Made by a program: the position numbers and the translations under genes | Source of the DNA: CAZIKB01 sp964539665 | GTDB lineage: Bacteria; Zhuqueibacterota; Zhuqueibacteria; Oceanimicrobiales; Oceanimicrobiaceae | Direction: 5' to 3' | NCBI GenBank assembly: GCA_964539665.1 | Contig: CAZIKB010000017.1 | Span: 5,650 to 69,649 of the forward strand | Length of the DNA: 64,000 nucleotides | Notes under the pieces: generated by a model | Database searches by the model: none | Seen by the model: the letters and a program-made list of their open reading frames with translations, nothing else | Told to the model about the DNA's origin: nothing | Part shown: positions 38,320 to 47,332 of the stretch, piece after piece | Layout of the letters: each line of letters begins with the position of its first letter | Position numbering within the stretch: the first letter of the stretch is position 1

Positions 38320-38565
38320 TTATAGGCTTACTTGATATGTTTGACCCATATGCTGATATTCTTTTATATCGTCTTTGGCAAGTTTTGCTCTAATCTGCTC
38401 AAACATGCGAACAATTTCTTGAGCATATAATCGCTCGCCACAATGAAGACAAACTTCAGAGCGAACCTTTAGAACAGCAGTGTTCTTGCCACCTCGTAGA
38501 AGTTTTTCAACTTCCTTCTCTACCATTTCACTTCCACATACAGGACATTTTTCAAAAGGCTTCAT
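38320..38565 (-). CDS. YgiT-type zinc-finger protein, putative antitoxin
   Basis: An 81-residue protein with a treble-clef-like finger: C7-x-x-C10 (CPVC) and C39-x-x-C42 (CLHC), as in the N-terminal half of MqsA. The C-terminal part is a charged helix (RMFEQIRAKLAKDD). It lacks the DNA-binding HTH of full MqsA. Its ATG overlaps the stop of the DUF4258 gene (38562-38565), so the two are coupled. This is the intact form of the broken gene at 35702-35925. Confidence 0.8.
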   Translation of the reverse strand: MKPFEKCPVCGSEMVEKEVEKLLRGGKNTAVLKVRSEVCLHCGERLYAQEIVRMFEQIRAKLAKDDIKEYQHMGQTYQVSL

Positions 38566-38888
38566 GATTTCTTTTTCCTTGTTTTATTAGCAACCCATAA
38601 ATTTGGATCTGGGCGATATACTGTAATTAATACTACCCACCTATTTTGTTCATTATACGCCCACACTGAATGAACAGGATCACCTCCGAATGTTTCTCCA
38701 TATATTAAGCAACTTGGATAAGGTTTATCTGTTGGATAATTTTCAATAACTTCTCCATGAAGAACAGAAAAGTAAATTTCATCAAATTTCAATTTATCGG
38801 CTTGAGCTTCCTCATCCGCATGCTCTGTAATCCTAACACGTTTTGCCTGAATCGCATTGATGATATATTTAATATCTAGTCTCATCAA
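38562..38888 (-). CDS. DUF4258 protein, putative toxin
   Basis: A 108-residue protein with the DUF4258 pattern: KRVRITEHADEEAQADKL, then IENYPTDKPYPSCLIYG and HSVWAYNEQNRWVVLITVYRPDPNLW. DUF4258 is related to the RelE/MqsR-type fold, and such genes usually pair with a YgiT finger as here, so an mRNA-cleaving toxin is plausible but not shown. It is the first gene of the two-gene cassette. A decayed inverted copy lies 3 kb away at 35392-35925. Confidence 0.8.
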   Translation of the reverse strand: MMRLDIKYIINAIQAKRVRITEHADEEAQADKLKFDEIYFSVLHGEVIENYPTDKPYPSCLIYGETFGGDPVHSVWAYNEQNRWVVLITVYRPDPNLWVANKTRKKKS

Positions 38889-38930
38889 ATTTAACTTATT
38901 ATCCTAGCGCACTTAAGCACAGTAATTGAA

Positions 38931-39047
38931 GCATAACCTGCGCTGCCATTCAATGCACTTAAGTTGACTAACATAAATAACTTAGAACAAAGCGCCAAAA
39001 CTCAGAATCACGCCCCGTTGGCAGCGTCAGGTTGATGCAGTGTTAGA
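38931..39047. other. attC-like inverted repeat next to the DUF4258 cassette
   Basis: The arm GCATAACCTG-CGCTGCCA (38931-38948) is complementary to TGGCAGCGTCAGGTTGATGC (39019-39038) with one unpaired base, and TGTTAGA follows. Two short imperfect arms with an extrahelical base around a roughly 70-bp spacer, ending in a GTTA-like triplet box, resemble integron attC sites or their relatives. The R-box consensus GTTRRRY is not matched exactly, so this is tentative. Confidence 0.4.
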
Positions 39048-39091
39048 GCACAAAATAGGTAACTCTTTCTACGCCTTAAGAAACACTAGCT

Positions 39092-39787
39092 CTAATCTTC
39101 CTCGTTACCTTCGGGCGATTGAAGTAGTGGGAATGGACTTCCACTTGGTAGTTCTTCAGCGCGAGCATGTGTGCGCCATATTATCTGAGCGATCTCCCTC
39201 ATTCTATCAACAAAAGGTTTAGCATCTTTGCCAAATTTTCCAAGAACAATTCCTGCTTCCCCGATTAATCCCCAGAACTTGTCGAGAGATGACACTTTTT
39301 TGTGTAACTCTGATTGAAGTGCTTCAAGTTTCTTTAGTAATCTTTGCTTATGATCTTTCTCAAAAATTTTGCTTTTAATTATCTCTTGTCGTAATTCATT
39401 GATAAGTGCTTATAGTTTTGAAAGATCTCCTTCTGAAAACTCATATGCAAAACCTCGATCAAGCTTAAGGAGAAAATCATCACGAAATTTTTGTACTGTA
39501 AGTTTTGTGACTTTTGCGTTTAAATTAGATTCTGCATTCTTAAAAAATTCTTGAATAACCTGAATATTATTTTCTTTATTTCCCCCAAGCTCTGGAAATT
39601 CGAAATTAAGACCATAAATTTCCGAAAATGCTTGAAACGTGCCTAAACCTTTAAGGTAATTATCATATTGTTTAACTTCATTATCAGTTGGAACTTGTTT
39701 ATCAAATTTAATGACCTCAGTACATATGAGGTGAGCTGCCTCAGCTGGATCATCAGGTAAATTTTTTAAGAAATCGTCTTCAAACAT
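39092..39787 (-). pseudogene. Unknown helical protein gene interrupted by in-frame TAA
   Basis: A 232-codon frame starting MFEDDFLKNLPDDP. It is interrupted once, by TAA at 39410-39412 after SEGDLSKL, and continues in the same frame as ALINELRQEIIKSKIFEKDH, KRLLKKLEALQSELHKK and DKFWGLIGEAGIVLG. The junction is smooth and the second part is strongly helical (heptads), so the original protein was one chain. I do not recognise the family. A nonsense mutation or a miscalled base would explain it equally. The truncated 125-residue product could still be made. Confidence 0.6.
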
Positions 39788-39829
39788 TATTCCTCCTAAT
39801 AAAAATTTGTAGGTCTAACTAAAGTCTAT

Positions 39830-39901
39830 AGCGCCTAAAATGCCAAAAGTAAAAAGTAATAAAATCAATATTTTAGTTCACTTTAGTCACTTTGAACTTT
39901 T
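39830..39901. repeat. Dispersed 70-bp repeat, copy 2 (first copy at 11878-11948)
   Basis: GCGCCTAAAATGCC..GTAAAAAGTAATAAAAT..AATATTTTA..CACTTTAGTCACTTTGAACTTTT is the second copy. It lies 40 bp before the start of the interrupted unknown gene, in the interval 39788-40067 that otherwise shows nothing. Differences between the copies are mostly single substitutions. Confidence 0.6.
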
Positions 39902-40067
39902 ATTATAAATACAAAATGTTGACGAAAAAAAAGTTTTTGCAAAAAAGTGCAAATTTTCATTTGTAATACTATAATGTCCCTCAATTAATCAATATACAAT
40001 TGCTAAAGGAAAAGTGCAAATATCTTTTATTATTAATTATTTTATCAGATGGTACACAACATTCTGG

Positions 40068-41387
40068 CTAAATATACGCCAGGGCCTCTTTAAAATCATC
40101 AATAATATCTTGCCAGTCTTCCAGACCCACAGACAGACGAATCCCGCCTGGTTCCATTCCCATTTTTCGTTTTTCTTCCTCAGGCATGGCCTGGTGGGTC
40201 ATGGAGTAGGCGTTTTCAACCAGAGTTTTCATGTATCCCAAACTCACAGCCAGGGTAATGCAATAAGAATGGTCAGCTATATAGTTAATAAATTTTTCTA
40301 CTTTCGGGCTCTGTTTTCCATCTACTTCAGCATCCTTCAGAAGAAAATAAATCATGTTTCCTGGTGCGAATTTACCTTGATAATTGGTCATCTGCCGATG
40401 CGCTAAATCGAATTGAGGGTGGTTTTCCAGGCCAGGGTACACTACCTTTTCAATTTTTGGATGTTCATTCAGAAACCCGGCAACGTGATGGGCGGTTTTA
40501 ATCTGATTGGAAAATCTTGTGGCAAGAGATGGAAGCCCATAGACCAAAAAAACCCAGGCGCTTTTAGGATTCAAAACCCCGCCAAAATCCTTGCGATAAA
40601 GCATGAGCTGACTGTAATATTTTTTTTGGGTCACAACCGCTCCGCCCATATCGGTGCCAAATCCACTGATGCCTTTGGTCAAACTTTGAACTGAAAAATC
40701 TGCGCCCATCTCGATGGGACGTTGACAATAGGGAGAAGCAAATGTATTGTCGACTACTATCTTAATGTGTTTTTCCTCTGGTCGGCAGCTATTTATTTCA
40801 TCAACCAGGCGACGCATGGCAGCAATATCGATTAAAGTCATAGTGGGATTTATGGGCGTTTCGAAATATAGTACACGGGTTCTATCTGTTATAGCCCTGC
40901 GAAGAGCTTCTTCATCATTGACGTCTGTCCATTTTACATTAATTCCAAACCTGGGTAACCAGTTCGTGCTGAGACTGTAGGTGCACCCGTATGTTACCTG
41001 GTGAGCGACAATTTCGTGACCTTGCTCGCACAACAGACACAAAGCTGCACTTATGGCTGCCATTCCTGTTGAGAAGGTTACGCAAATCTCGCCGCCTTCC
41101 GCCATGGCTAAATTTTCTTCAAGCATCCCGCGACTGGGTTCGTCCAGACGGTCATAGATGTAAATCGGGATATGCTTGGTTTCATCGATGCTTTCACTGG
41201 CAAAATCAAAAAAACCCTGTGCTCCCCGCTGAGCAGAACTCAACCGATACATTGCCGAAGTTGACATGGGCGGATTTATGTGATGTTTATAGTCCCACTT
41301 TTGGCTCTCGAAGTTACCGTGAATTAAATGGGTACGCATTCGGTACTGCTCTTTTGATTTCTTACCTTTTGAATCTTTTGATTTCAT
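40068..41387 (-). CDS. PLP-dependent trans-sulfuration enzyme (methionine gamma-lyase-like)
   Basis: A 439-residue Cys/Met-metabolism PLP enzyme. The PLP-lysine motif is SLTKGISGFGTDMGGAVV (Ser-x-Thr-Lys). Other family motifs are TFSTGMAAISAAL (cofactor phosphate loop), YFETPINPTM and VVDNTFASPYCQRP (pyridine-ring Asp). The N-terminal IPIYIYDRLDEPSRGMLEENLA corresponds to the Y-x-R region that contacts cofactor across the dimer. Members include methionine gamma-lyase, cystathionine gamma-synthase and O-acetylhomoserine sulfhydrylase; I cannot separate these from sequence. The length is slightly above average because of a charged N-terminal tail (MKSKDSKGKKSKEQ). Upstream DNA carries three strong palindromes (41536-41697). 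Confidence 0.82.
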   Translation of the reverse strand: MKSKDSKGKKSKEQYRMRTHLIHGNFESQKWDYKHHINPPMSTSAMYRLSSAQRGAQGFFDFASESIDETKHIPIYIYDRLDEPSRGMLEENLAMAEGGEICVTFSTGMAAISAALCLLCEQGHEIVAHQVTYGCTYSLSTNWLPRFGINVKWTDVNDEEALRRAITDRTRVLYFETPINPTMTLIDIAAMRRLVDEINSCRPEEKHIKIVVDNTFASPYCQRPIEMGADFSVQSLTKGISGFGTDMGGAVVTQKKYYSQLMLYRKDFGGVLNPKSAWVFLVYGLPSLATRFSNQIKTAHHVAGFLNEHPKIEKVVYPGLENHPQFDLAHRQMTNYQGKFAPGNMIYFLLKDAEVDGKQSPKVEKFINYIADHSYCITLAVSLGYMKTLVENAYSMTHQAMPEEEKRKMGMEPGGIRLSVGLEDWQDIIDDFKEALAYI

Positions 41388-41535
41388 GTGATAAACTCCA
41401 AAGAATACAATAAATTACTTTAGTATTGAGTCAAAATATAAGGGTAATGTGCAAATTAATTTCAAAATATTCAAGATTTTTGTTGGAGTGTTTTACGGCC
41501 GAGTTGTCTGTACACGTGTCCAGGTCTGTCTTTCA

Positions 41536-41697
41536 TTCAGGATATATATCCTGAACGATTTGCTGTCCGCCTGCTTGATCATTCAGTATATTTATACTGA
41601 ATGTGAGATGAAGAAGGCTATTAATCCACCTGTGGAGTCGGGTTGTCTGGAAATATTTGCAGGTTTATCATTCGTTCAGGATAGATATCCTGAACGA
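41536..41697. promoter_or_regulatory. Three similar palindromes, putative operators
   Basis: Three palindromes share the plan TTCAG-x-ATA..TAT-x-CTGAA. The first is a perfect 20-mer (41536-41555, TTCAGGATAT/ATATCCTGAA). The second has 11-bp arms (41580-41603, CATTCAGTATA..TATACTGAATG). The third has 12-bp arms (41672-41697, TCGTTCAGGATA..TATCCTGAACGA). Centres are 46 and 93 bp apart. A direct repeat of CTGAACGATCGAG follows at 41690 and 41704. The cluster is within the 919-bp gene-free interval 41388-42306, between the divergently transcribed PLP enzyme and PFOR genes, so it could be a shared operator. I see no other feature in the interval. Confidence 0.5.
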
Positions 41698-42306
41698 TCG
41701 AGACTGAACGATCGAGCTATCAAGATTTTCTTATTTTTAGGAATAGCTTGCCAACATATTATTGAGTATAAGAAAATAATGGAAATCATATATTTAGTAT
41801 TATAATTTTATGCTGTTAATTTGGGATTTACCTGTACTGCTTTTTTATGAAATTATGGCATTATTTTTGTGTTATGATTTTCCACTGTAAAAAAATAAAT
41901 CTAGCCTGAATTTTTTTGTATTTGCTTCACAGAGACACTATGAGGTTGAAAAAATAGGAGATAAAGTTACCTATTATTTTCAACCGAAGTTTCTTGAGCA
42001 AATTACACAGCACATTTTAACATATCAAAATTTTATATTTAACAAGACTTTGCGTTTTTTTTCAACATGACGATTCAGGAATAATTCAGGCTAGAAATGC
42101 CATAAATAGAATAGGTTGATTTTAATTAGAATTTTATTATATTCACGTAAAGATTGTCATAGTATTGACAATAGATAAAAATCTCTAAGTAAATGTCGAT
42201 GAGTATTCTTAGTAGAATGACAGCAGCACCCGCAAGTTCTATTACATTGAAGAATAAAATTATTTTTAAATATTTATAATATAAGGGTGAATATGGAGAA
42301 TTTATA

Positions 42307-45300
42307 ATGAATGAAAAAACCTTCAAGATGATTGATGGAAACGAAGCAGTGGCATACGTAGCTTACAGGATAAATGAAGTTATTGCCATTTATCCAATAA
42401 CGCCTTCATCGCCAATGGGAGAATGGTCAGATGCCTGGTCCGCAGCGAAGAAACCCAACATTTGGGGCACGGTGCCAGCGGTGGTTGAAATGCAAAGCGA
42501 AGGAGGGGCATCTGGCGCACTGCACGGCGCTTTACAGACAGGAACGTTATGCACAACGTTTACAGCATCGCAGGGATTGCTGCTAATGATACCAAATATG
42601 TTCAAGATCGCTGGTGAACTGACGCCAACAGTGCTGCATATCGCCGCCCGTTCAGTTGCGGCGCAGGCGCTTTCCATTTTTGGCGATCACAGTGATGTTA
42701 TGGCCACCCGTGCCACCGGCTTTGCACTGCTTGCATCCGCGTCGGTACAGGAGGCTATGGATTTTGCGCTTATCAGTCAGGCGGCCAGTATGGAGTCACG
42801 CTTACCTTTTTTGCATTTTTTCGATGGATTTCGTACTTCCCACGAAGAGTCGAAAGTCGAGATGTTGTCTGATGATGTTATGCGGGCTATAATTGATGAA
42901 AAACTAATTCTGGAGCATCGTGCGCGGGCGCTTTCACCAGATCATCCGGTGCTGCGCGGCACAGCACAAAATCCGGATGTATTTTTCCAGGCCAGAGAAA
43001 CTGTCAATCCGTTCTATGCAAATTGTCCGGATATTGCCCAGAAAGTAATGGATAAATTTGCCAAATTGACAGGACGTACTTATAATCTGTTTGATTATCA
43101 TGGCGCGCCGGACGCCGAACGGGTCATGGTTCTAATGGGCTCAGGCTGCGATACAGTGCATGATACGGTGGATTACCTCAATCGTAAGGGTGAAAAAGTT
43201 GGGGTGGTTAAAGTGCGGTTGTATCGCCCCTTTGATTGCAAGCGGTTCATTGAATCCCTGCCCACAACTACAAAAACCCTGGCCGTTTTGGATCGGACAA
43301 AAGAACCCGGAAGCCCCGGAGAACCTTTATACCTTGATTGCGTTATTGCCATTCAAGAGGGACAGAACAACGGCTGGAGCACGTTGGCACAATCACCTAA
43401 AATTATAGGCGGACGTTACGGATTATCCTCGAAAGAATTTACTCCGGCTATGATTAAAGGAGTATTTGACCATTTAACAGCAACAAAACTCAAAAACCAT
43501 TTTACAATTGGCATAAATGATGATGTTAGTCATACCAGCCTCGACTATGAGCAACAGTTCTCAATTGAGCCGGATAATGTGATTCGTGCTCTGTTTTACG
43601 GTCTTGGTTCTGACGGCACAGTAGGAGCCAATAAAAATTCCATCAAAATAATCGGTGAAAAAACCGACAACTATGCCCAGGGTTATTTTGTTTACGATTC
43701 GAAAAAAGCCGGCGCCATAACCGTTTCTCATCTGCGGTTTGGCCCCGAACCTATTCGTTCGAGTTATTTAATATCAAATGCCAATTTTATTGGTTGTCAT
43801 CAGCCAATTTTTCTTGATCGATATGATATACTTAAAAATATTATTAAAGGCGGCACCTTTTTGCTCAATACTGCTTACAGCGTGGATGAAATCTGGGATC
43901 ACCTACCGAGACAATACCAGGAAGGTTTAGTCGAAAAAAATCTAAAATTTTATGTTATTGATGCTGCCAAAGTTGCCCAGGAAAGCGGTATGGGCAGCCG
44001 AATCAACACTATCATGCAGGTTTGCTTTTTTGCCATTTCCGGGGTATTGCCAAAAGATAAGGCTATCAATGCAATTAAAGATTCAATCCGTGAAACTTAT
44101 GGTAAAAAGGGTGAAGAAATAGTACAGATGAATTTGAAGGCTGTGGACAATACTTTATCGAATTTGTACGAAGTGAAAATTCCAGATAAATCAAACGGGA
44201 CTATTGAGATATCCCCGCCTGTTTCAGACAAAGCCCCAGCATTTGTAACTGATGTACTTGGCAAAATAATATCGGGGCATGGCGATGATTTACCTGTCAG
44301 CCTTTTCCCGGCAGATGGGACGTTTCCCACAGCAACAGCAAAATGGGAAAAGCGCAACCTAGCTCTGGAAATCCCGGAATGGGACGCGGACGTCTGTATC
44401 GAATGCGGTAAATGCGCCATGGTTTGTCCGCATGCTGTGATTCGTATCAAAGCTTATGATGAAAAATATCTGCGTGAGGCGCCAGCCACTTTTAAATCGT
44501 GCGATATCCGTGATCGTGATTTGAAGGGATTGAAATATACCATTCAGGTAGCGCCCGAGGATTGTACCGCTTGCGGCATCTGTGTTGATATTTGTCCGGC
44601 CAAAAACAAATCCGAAACTCGTTTGAAAGCTATAAATATGGTACCGCAGAAACCATTACTGGAAGAGGAACGCGAGAATTGGGACTTCTTCCTAAAAATA
44701 CCGGAATTGGATCGCCGTCAAATTAATGTTGGTAAAATTCGCCAACAGCAAATTCAGGAACCACTTTTTGAATTTTCCGGTGCCTGTACAGGTTGTGGTG
44801 AAACCCCGTATGTCAAACTGGTAAGTCAACTATTTGGCGACCGTACATTGATAGCCAATGCAACCGGCTGCTCTTCTATTTACGGTGGCAATCTACCGAC
44901 TACCCCGTGGGCCACCAATGCTGAAGGCCGCGGGCCAACCTGGTCGAATTCCCTGTTTGAAGATAATGCTGAATTCGGCTTTGGATTCCGACTTTCTGTG
45001 GATAAACACAAAGAACAAGCCTCTGAACTGATTAAAAAACTGGCGGGGAAGGTAGGAGATAAGCTGGCTACTTCAATTCTAAATGCAGAACAAAAAAACG
45101 AAGCGGACATTTATGAACAACGAGAAAAAGTCGCTATTTTAAAGGAAAAATTACAGACATTGAAACCCGGAAACAACGAGGAAAAGAATCAGATTGCGTC
45201 TCTTTTAAGCCTTGCTGATATGTTGGTAAAAAAAAGCGTCTGGATTATGGGAGGCGATGGCTGGGCTTACGACATCGGTTTCGGCGGGCTGGATCACGTA

Positions 45301-45894
45301 CTGGCCAGCGGCCGGAATGTCAATATCCTGGTGTTGGATACCGAGGTTTACTCCAACACCGGCGGTCAAACTTCTAAAGCTACTCCACGTGCAGCAGTAG
45401 CAAAATTTTCCGCTGGTGGGAAATCATCCCCCAAGAAAGACCTTGGGCTTATTGCGATGACTTACGGCAATGTTTATGTTGCCCGGGTGGCAATGGGCGC
45501 GAGAGACGAGCAAACACTCAAGGCGTTTATTGAAGCCGAAGCCTACGACGGACCGTCAATCATCATCGCTTACAGCCATTGTATCGCGCATGGGATAAAT
45601 ATGACCACAGCCATGCAGAATCAAAAAGCTGCGGTGGATTCCGGACAATGGCTGTTGTACCGTTATAATCCTGAACGAGAAAAGAATGGAGAAAATCCGC
45701 TGCAATTGGATTCCCGGCCACCGAAAATACCTGTCGAAGAATATTTATACATGGAAAATCGTTTCAAGATGCTCAAAAACAGCAATCCAGTGGAAGCCCG
45801 ACATTTGCTAAAAGAATCCCAGCAGGATGTAGATTGGCGTTGGGCGTTTTATAAATATCTGTCTGCAAGAAAAATAAATAATGAGAATCAGTGA
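42307..45894 (+). CDS. nifJ: Pyruvate:ferredoxin (flavodoxin) oxidoreductase
   Basis: A 1195-residue single-chain PFOR, which oxidises pyruvate to acetyl-CoA and CO2 with reduction of ferredoxin or flavodoxin. Domain I (TPP pyrimidine-binding, AYVAYRINEVIAIYPITPSSPMGE) starts the chain. The [4Fe-4S] domain is near 690-770 with CIECGKCAMVCP and CTACGICVDICP. The TPP domain near 820-1000 has CTGCGE and GGDGWAYDIGFGGLDHVLASG, followed by NTGGQTSKATP. All three cluster-binding Cys sets are complete. The length is normal. It is followed after 46 bp by a dihydroorotate-dehydrogenase-like gene, a pairing often seen with this enzyme. It indicates anaerobic or fermentative metabolism. Confidence 0.95.
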   Translation: MNEKTFKMIDGNEAVAYVAYRINEVIAIYPITPSSPMGEWSDAWSAAKKPNIWGTVPAVVEMQSEGGASGALHGALQTGTLCTTFTASQGLLLMIPNMFKIAGELTPTVLHIAARSVAAQALSIFGDHSDVMATRATGFALLASASVQEAMDFALISQAASMESRLPFLHFFDGFRTSHEESKVEMLSDDVMRAIIDEKLILEHRARALSPDHPVLRGTAQNPDVFFQARETVNPFYANCPDIAQKVMDKFAKLTGRTYNLFDYHGAPDAERVMVLMGSGCDTVHDTVDYLNRKGEKVGVVKVRLYRPFDCKRFIESLPTTTKTLAVLDRTKEPGSPGEPLYLDCVIAIQEGQNNGWSTLAQSPKIIGGRYGLSSKEFTPAMIKGVFDHLTATKLKNHFTIGINDDVSHTSLDYEQQFSIEPDNVIRALFYGLGSDGTVGANKNSIKIIGEKTDNYAQGYFVYDSKKAGAITVSHLRFGPEPIRSSYLISNANFIGCHQPIFLDRYDILKNIIKGGTFLLNTAYSVDEIWDHLPRQYQEGLVEKNLKFYVIDAAKVAQESGMGSRINTIMQVCFFAISGVLPKDKAINAIKDSIRETYGKKGEEIVQMNLKAVDNTLSNLYEVKIPDKSNGTIEISPPVSDKAPAFVTDVLGKIISGHGDDLPVSLFPADGTFPTATAKWEKRNLALEIPEWDADVCIECGKCAMVCPHAVIRIKAYDEKYLREAPATFKSCDIRDRDLKGLKYTIQVAPEDCTACGICVDICPAKNKSETRLKAINMVPQKPLLEEERENWDFFLKIPELDRRQINVGKIRQQQIQEPLFEFSGACTGCGETPYVKLVSQLFGDRTLIANATGCSSIYGGNLPTTPWATNAEGRGPTWSNSLFEDNAEFGFGFRLSVDKHKEQASELIKKLAGKVGDKLATSILNAEQKNEADIYEQREKVAILKEKLQTLKPGNNEEKNQIASLLSLADMLVKKSVWIMGGDGWAYDIGFGGLDHVLASGRNVNILVLDTEVYSNTGGQTSKATPRAAVAKFSAGGKSSPKKDLGLIAMTYGNVYVARVAMGARDEQTLKAFIEAEAYDGPSIIIAYSHCIAHGINMTTAMQNQKAAVDSGQWLLYRYNPEREKNGENPLQLDSRPPKIPVEEYLYMENRFKMLKNSNPVEARHLLKESQQDVDWRWAFYKYLSARKINNENQ

Positions 45895-45940
45895 TTTATT
45901 ATTGACAATTGACAAAACAATTGACAATTGGAGGTTTTAA

Positions 45941-46942
45941 ATGGACTTAACCACAGACTACATGGGCATGAAATTACGTACGCCATTAGTGCCTTCGGCT
46001 TCTCCACTTTCTGAAGACATTGATAATATAAAAAAATTGGAAGAAGCCGGGGCCTCTGCTATTGTGCTTTATTCACTTTTCGAAGAGCAAATCACAGAGG
46101 AAACGTATGAGCTAAATCGTCATTTAACTGAAGGTACGGAGAGCTACGCCGAGTCGCTCACTTATTTTCCGGAACCGGAGGATTTTGTCCTGGGAACCGA
46201 TGAATATCTCGAGCATGTCCGGAAAGCAAAAGATGCAGTTGATATTCCAATCATAGCGAGCCTGAATTCGTCCTCGGAAGGCGGCTGGTCTGAATATGCT
46301 AAATTTATTGAAGAGGCCGGCGCGGACGCTTTGGAACTAAACATTTACCATATCCCGACTGATTTAAAATTGACAGGTACGCAGGTTGAGGAATCTTATA
46401 TTGAAATACTTAAATCAGTTAAGTCGGTGGTGAATATTCCTGTTGCAGTTAAAATGAGCCCGTTCTTCAGCAATTTTGCAAATATGGCCTGGCGTTTAGA
46501 TGAAGCCGGGGCAGATGCTCTGGTGTTATTTAATCGCTTTTATCAACCGGATATTGACCTTGAAAATCTTGAGGTCATTCCGCGTGTTCTGTTAAGCACA
46601 CCTCAAGCACTGCGGCTTCCCATGCGCTGGATTGCAATTCTCTATAGTCGTGTGAAAGCTCACCTGGCTGGTACCGGAGGTATTTATAAATCGCACGATG
46701 TACTTAAAATGCTCATGGTTGGCGCCAATGTAACCATGCTTTGTTCTGTTTTGTTAAAACAGGGGATTGAGCAAATTAACATAATTGAACAAGGTCTGCG
46801 AGAATGGATGGAAAAAAACGAATATGAATCTGTTCATCAAATGCAAGGAAGTATCAGTCAGATTAATTGTACCAATCCCACCGCTTATGAGCGTGCACAG
46901 TATATGAAAGCGTTAACGAGCTATAAATCGAAAAACAAGTAG
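45941..46942 (+). CDS. Dihydroorotate dehydrogenase-like flavoprotein
   Basis: A 333-residue TIM-barrel protein of the DHOD-like group. MDLTTDYMGMKLRTPLVPSASPLS and IPIIASLNSSSEGGWSEYAKFIEEAGADALELNIY match the DHOD fold (FMN-binding strands, N-loop), and PVAVKMSPFFSNF has the Lys expected to contact FMN or substrate. The catalytic Ser/Cys region typical of true class 1 enzymes is not clear. In many genomes this variant follows nifJ and is predicted to be a flavin oxidoreductase, not a pyrimidine enzyme. It has a GGAGG ribosome binding site and lies 46 bp after the PFOR gene, probably in the same operon. Confidence 0.85.
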   Translation: MDLTTDYMGMKLRTPLVPSASPLSEDIDNIKKLEEAGASAIVLYSLFEEQITEETYELNRHLTEGTESYAESLTYFPEPEDFVLGTDEYLEHVRKAKDAVDIPIIASLNSSSEGGWSEYAKFIEEAGADALELNIYHIPTDLKLTGTQVEESYIEILKSVKSVVNIPVAVKMSPFFSNFANMAWRLDEAGADALVLFNRFYQPDIDLENLEVIPRVLLSTPQALRLPMRWIAILYSRVKAHLAGTGGIYKSHDVLKMLMVGANVTMLCSVLLKQGIEQINIIEQGLREWMEKNEYESVHQMQGSISQINCTNPTAYERAQYMKALTSYKSKNK

Positions 46943-46963
46943 TAAAGCGTGTTTGACAGATCA

Positions 46964-47023
46964 GGTAACATGTCAGATATGGTGAAATGTTAATTCAAAT
47001 TTCGACATGACTGACATGTTACC
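46964..47023. repeat. Inverted repeat with 13-bp perfect arms
   Basis: GGTAACATGTCAG (46964-46976) and CTGACATGTTACC (47011-47023) are perfect reverse complements around 34 bp that contain a further GAAAT/ATTTC pair. No U-tract follows directly, so a terminator role is uncertain. The rest of the 390-bp interval 46943-47332 is AT-rich and shows no gene. Confidence 0.5.
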
Positions 47024-47332
47024 ACTTAATTTATTTTATTTCTTGACATTTTCGATTATTTATTTAATTTGTTTTTATATAGAAACAATAGTGGGTCAAG
47101 GAAGAGGTGTTATTGTTGGGTGATTACTGCTTGCATACGTCGAAAAGAAAACCGGATTTCAATGTAGGCTGTAATGTAAAGATGAACACTTCATTCTTGT
47201 GTAAATACCAATCCTTTTGCATTTATGACTATAGTCGATTTCAAATTCTATGTATGACATAATTGCACAATTTAAACCTGCAAACAAATAATCTTAATTA
47301 CATTTTCTACATCGTTTAAACGACTAATTAAG

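Noticed and set aside
41449..41805. 118-codon frame over the palindrome cluster
   Set aside because: Its codons follow the palindromes and AT-rich DNA; no coding pattern or ribosome binding site.
42126..42326. 66-codon minus-strand frame running into the PFOR gene
   Set aside because: Very AT-rich and hydrophobic by composition; overlaps a certain gene's start.
45900..45935. Repeated ATTGACAATTG motif before the dihydroorotate-dehydrogenase-like gene
   Set aside because: A short AT-rich microrepeat between two co-oriented genes; no clear function beyond a spacer with the ribosome binding site.
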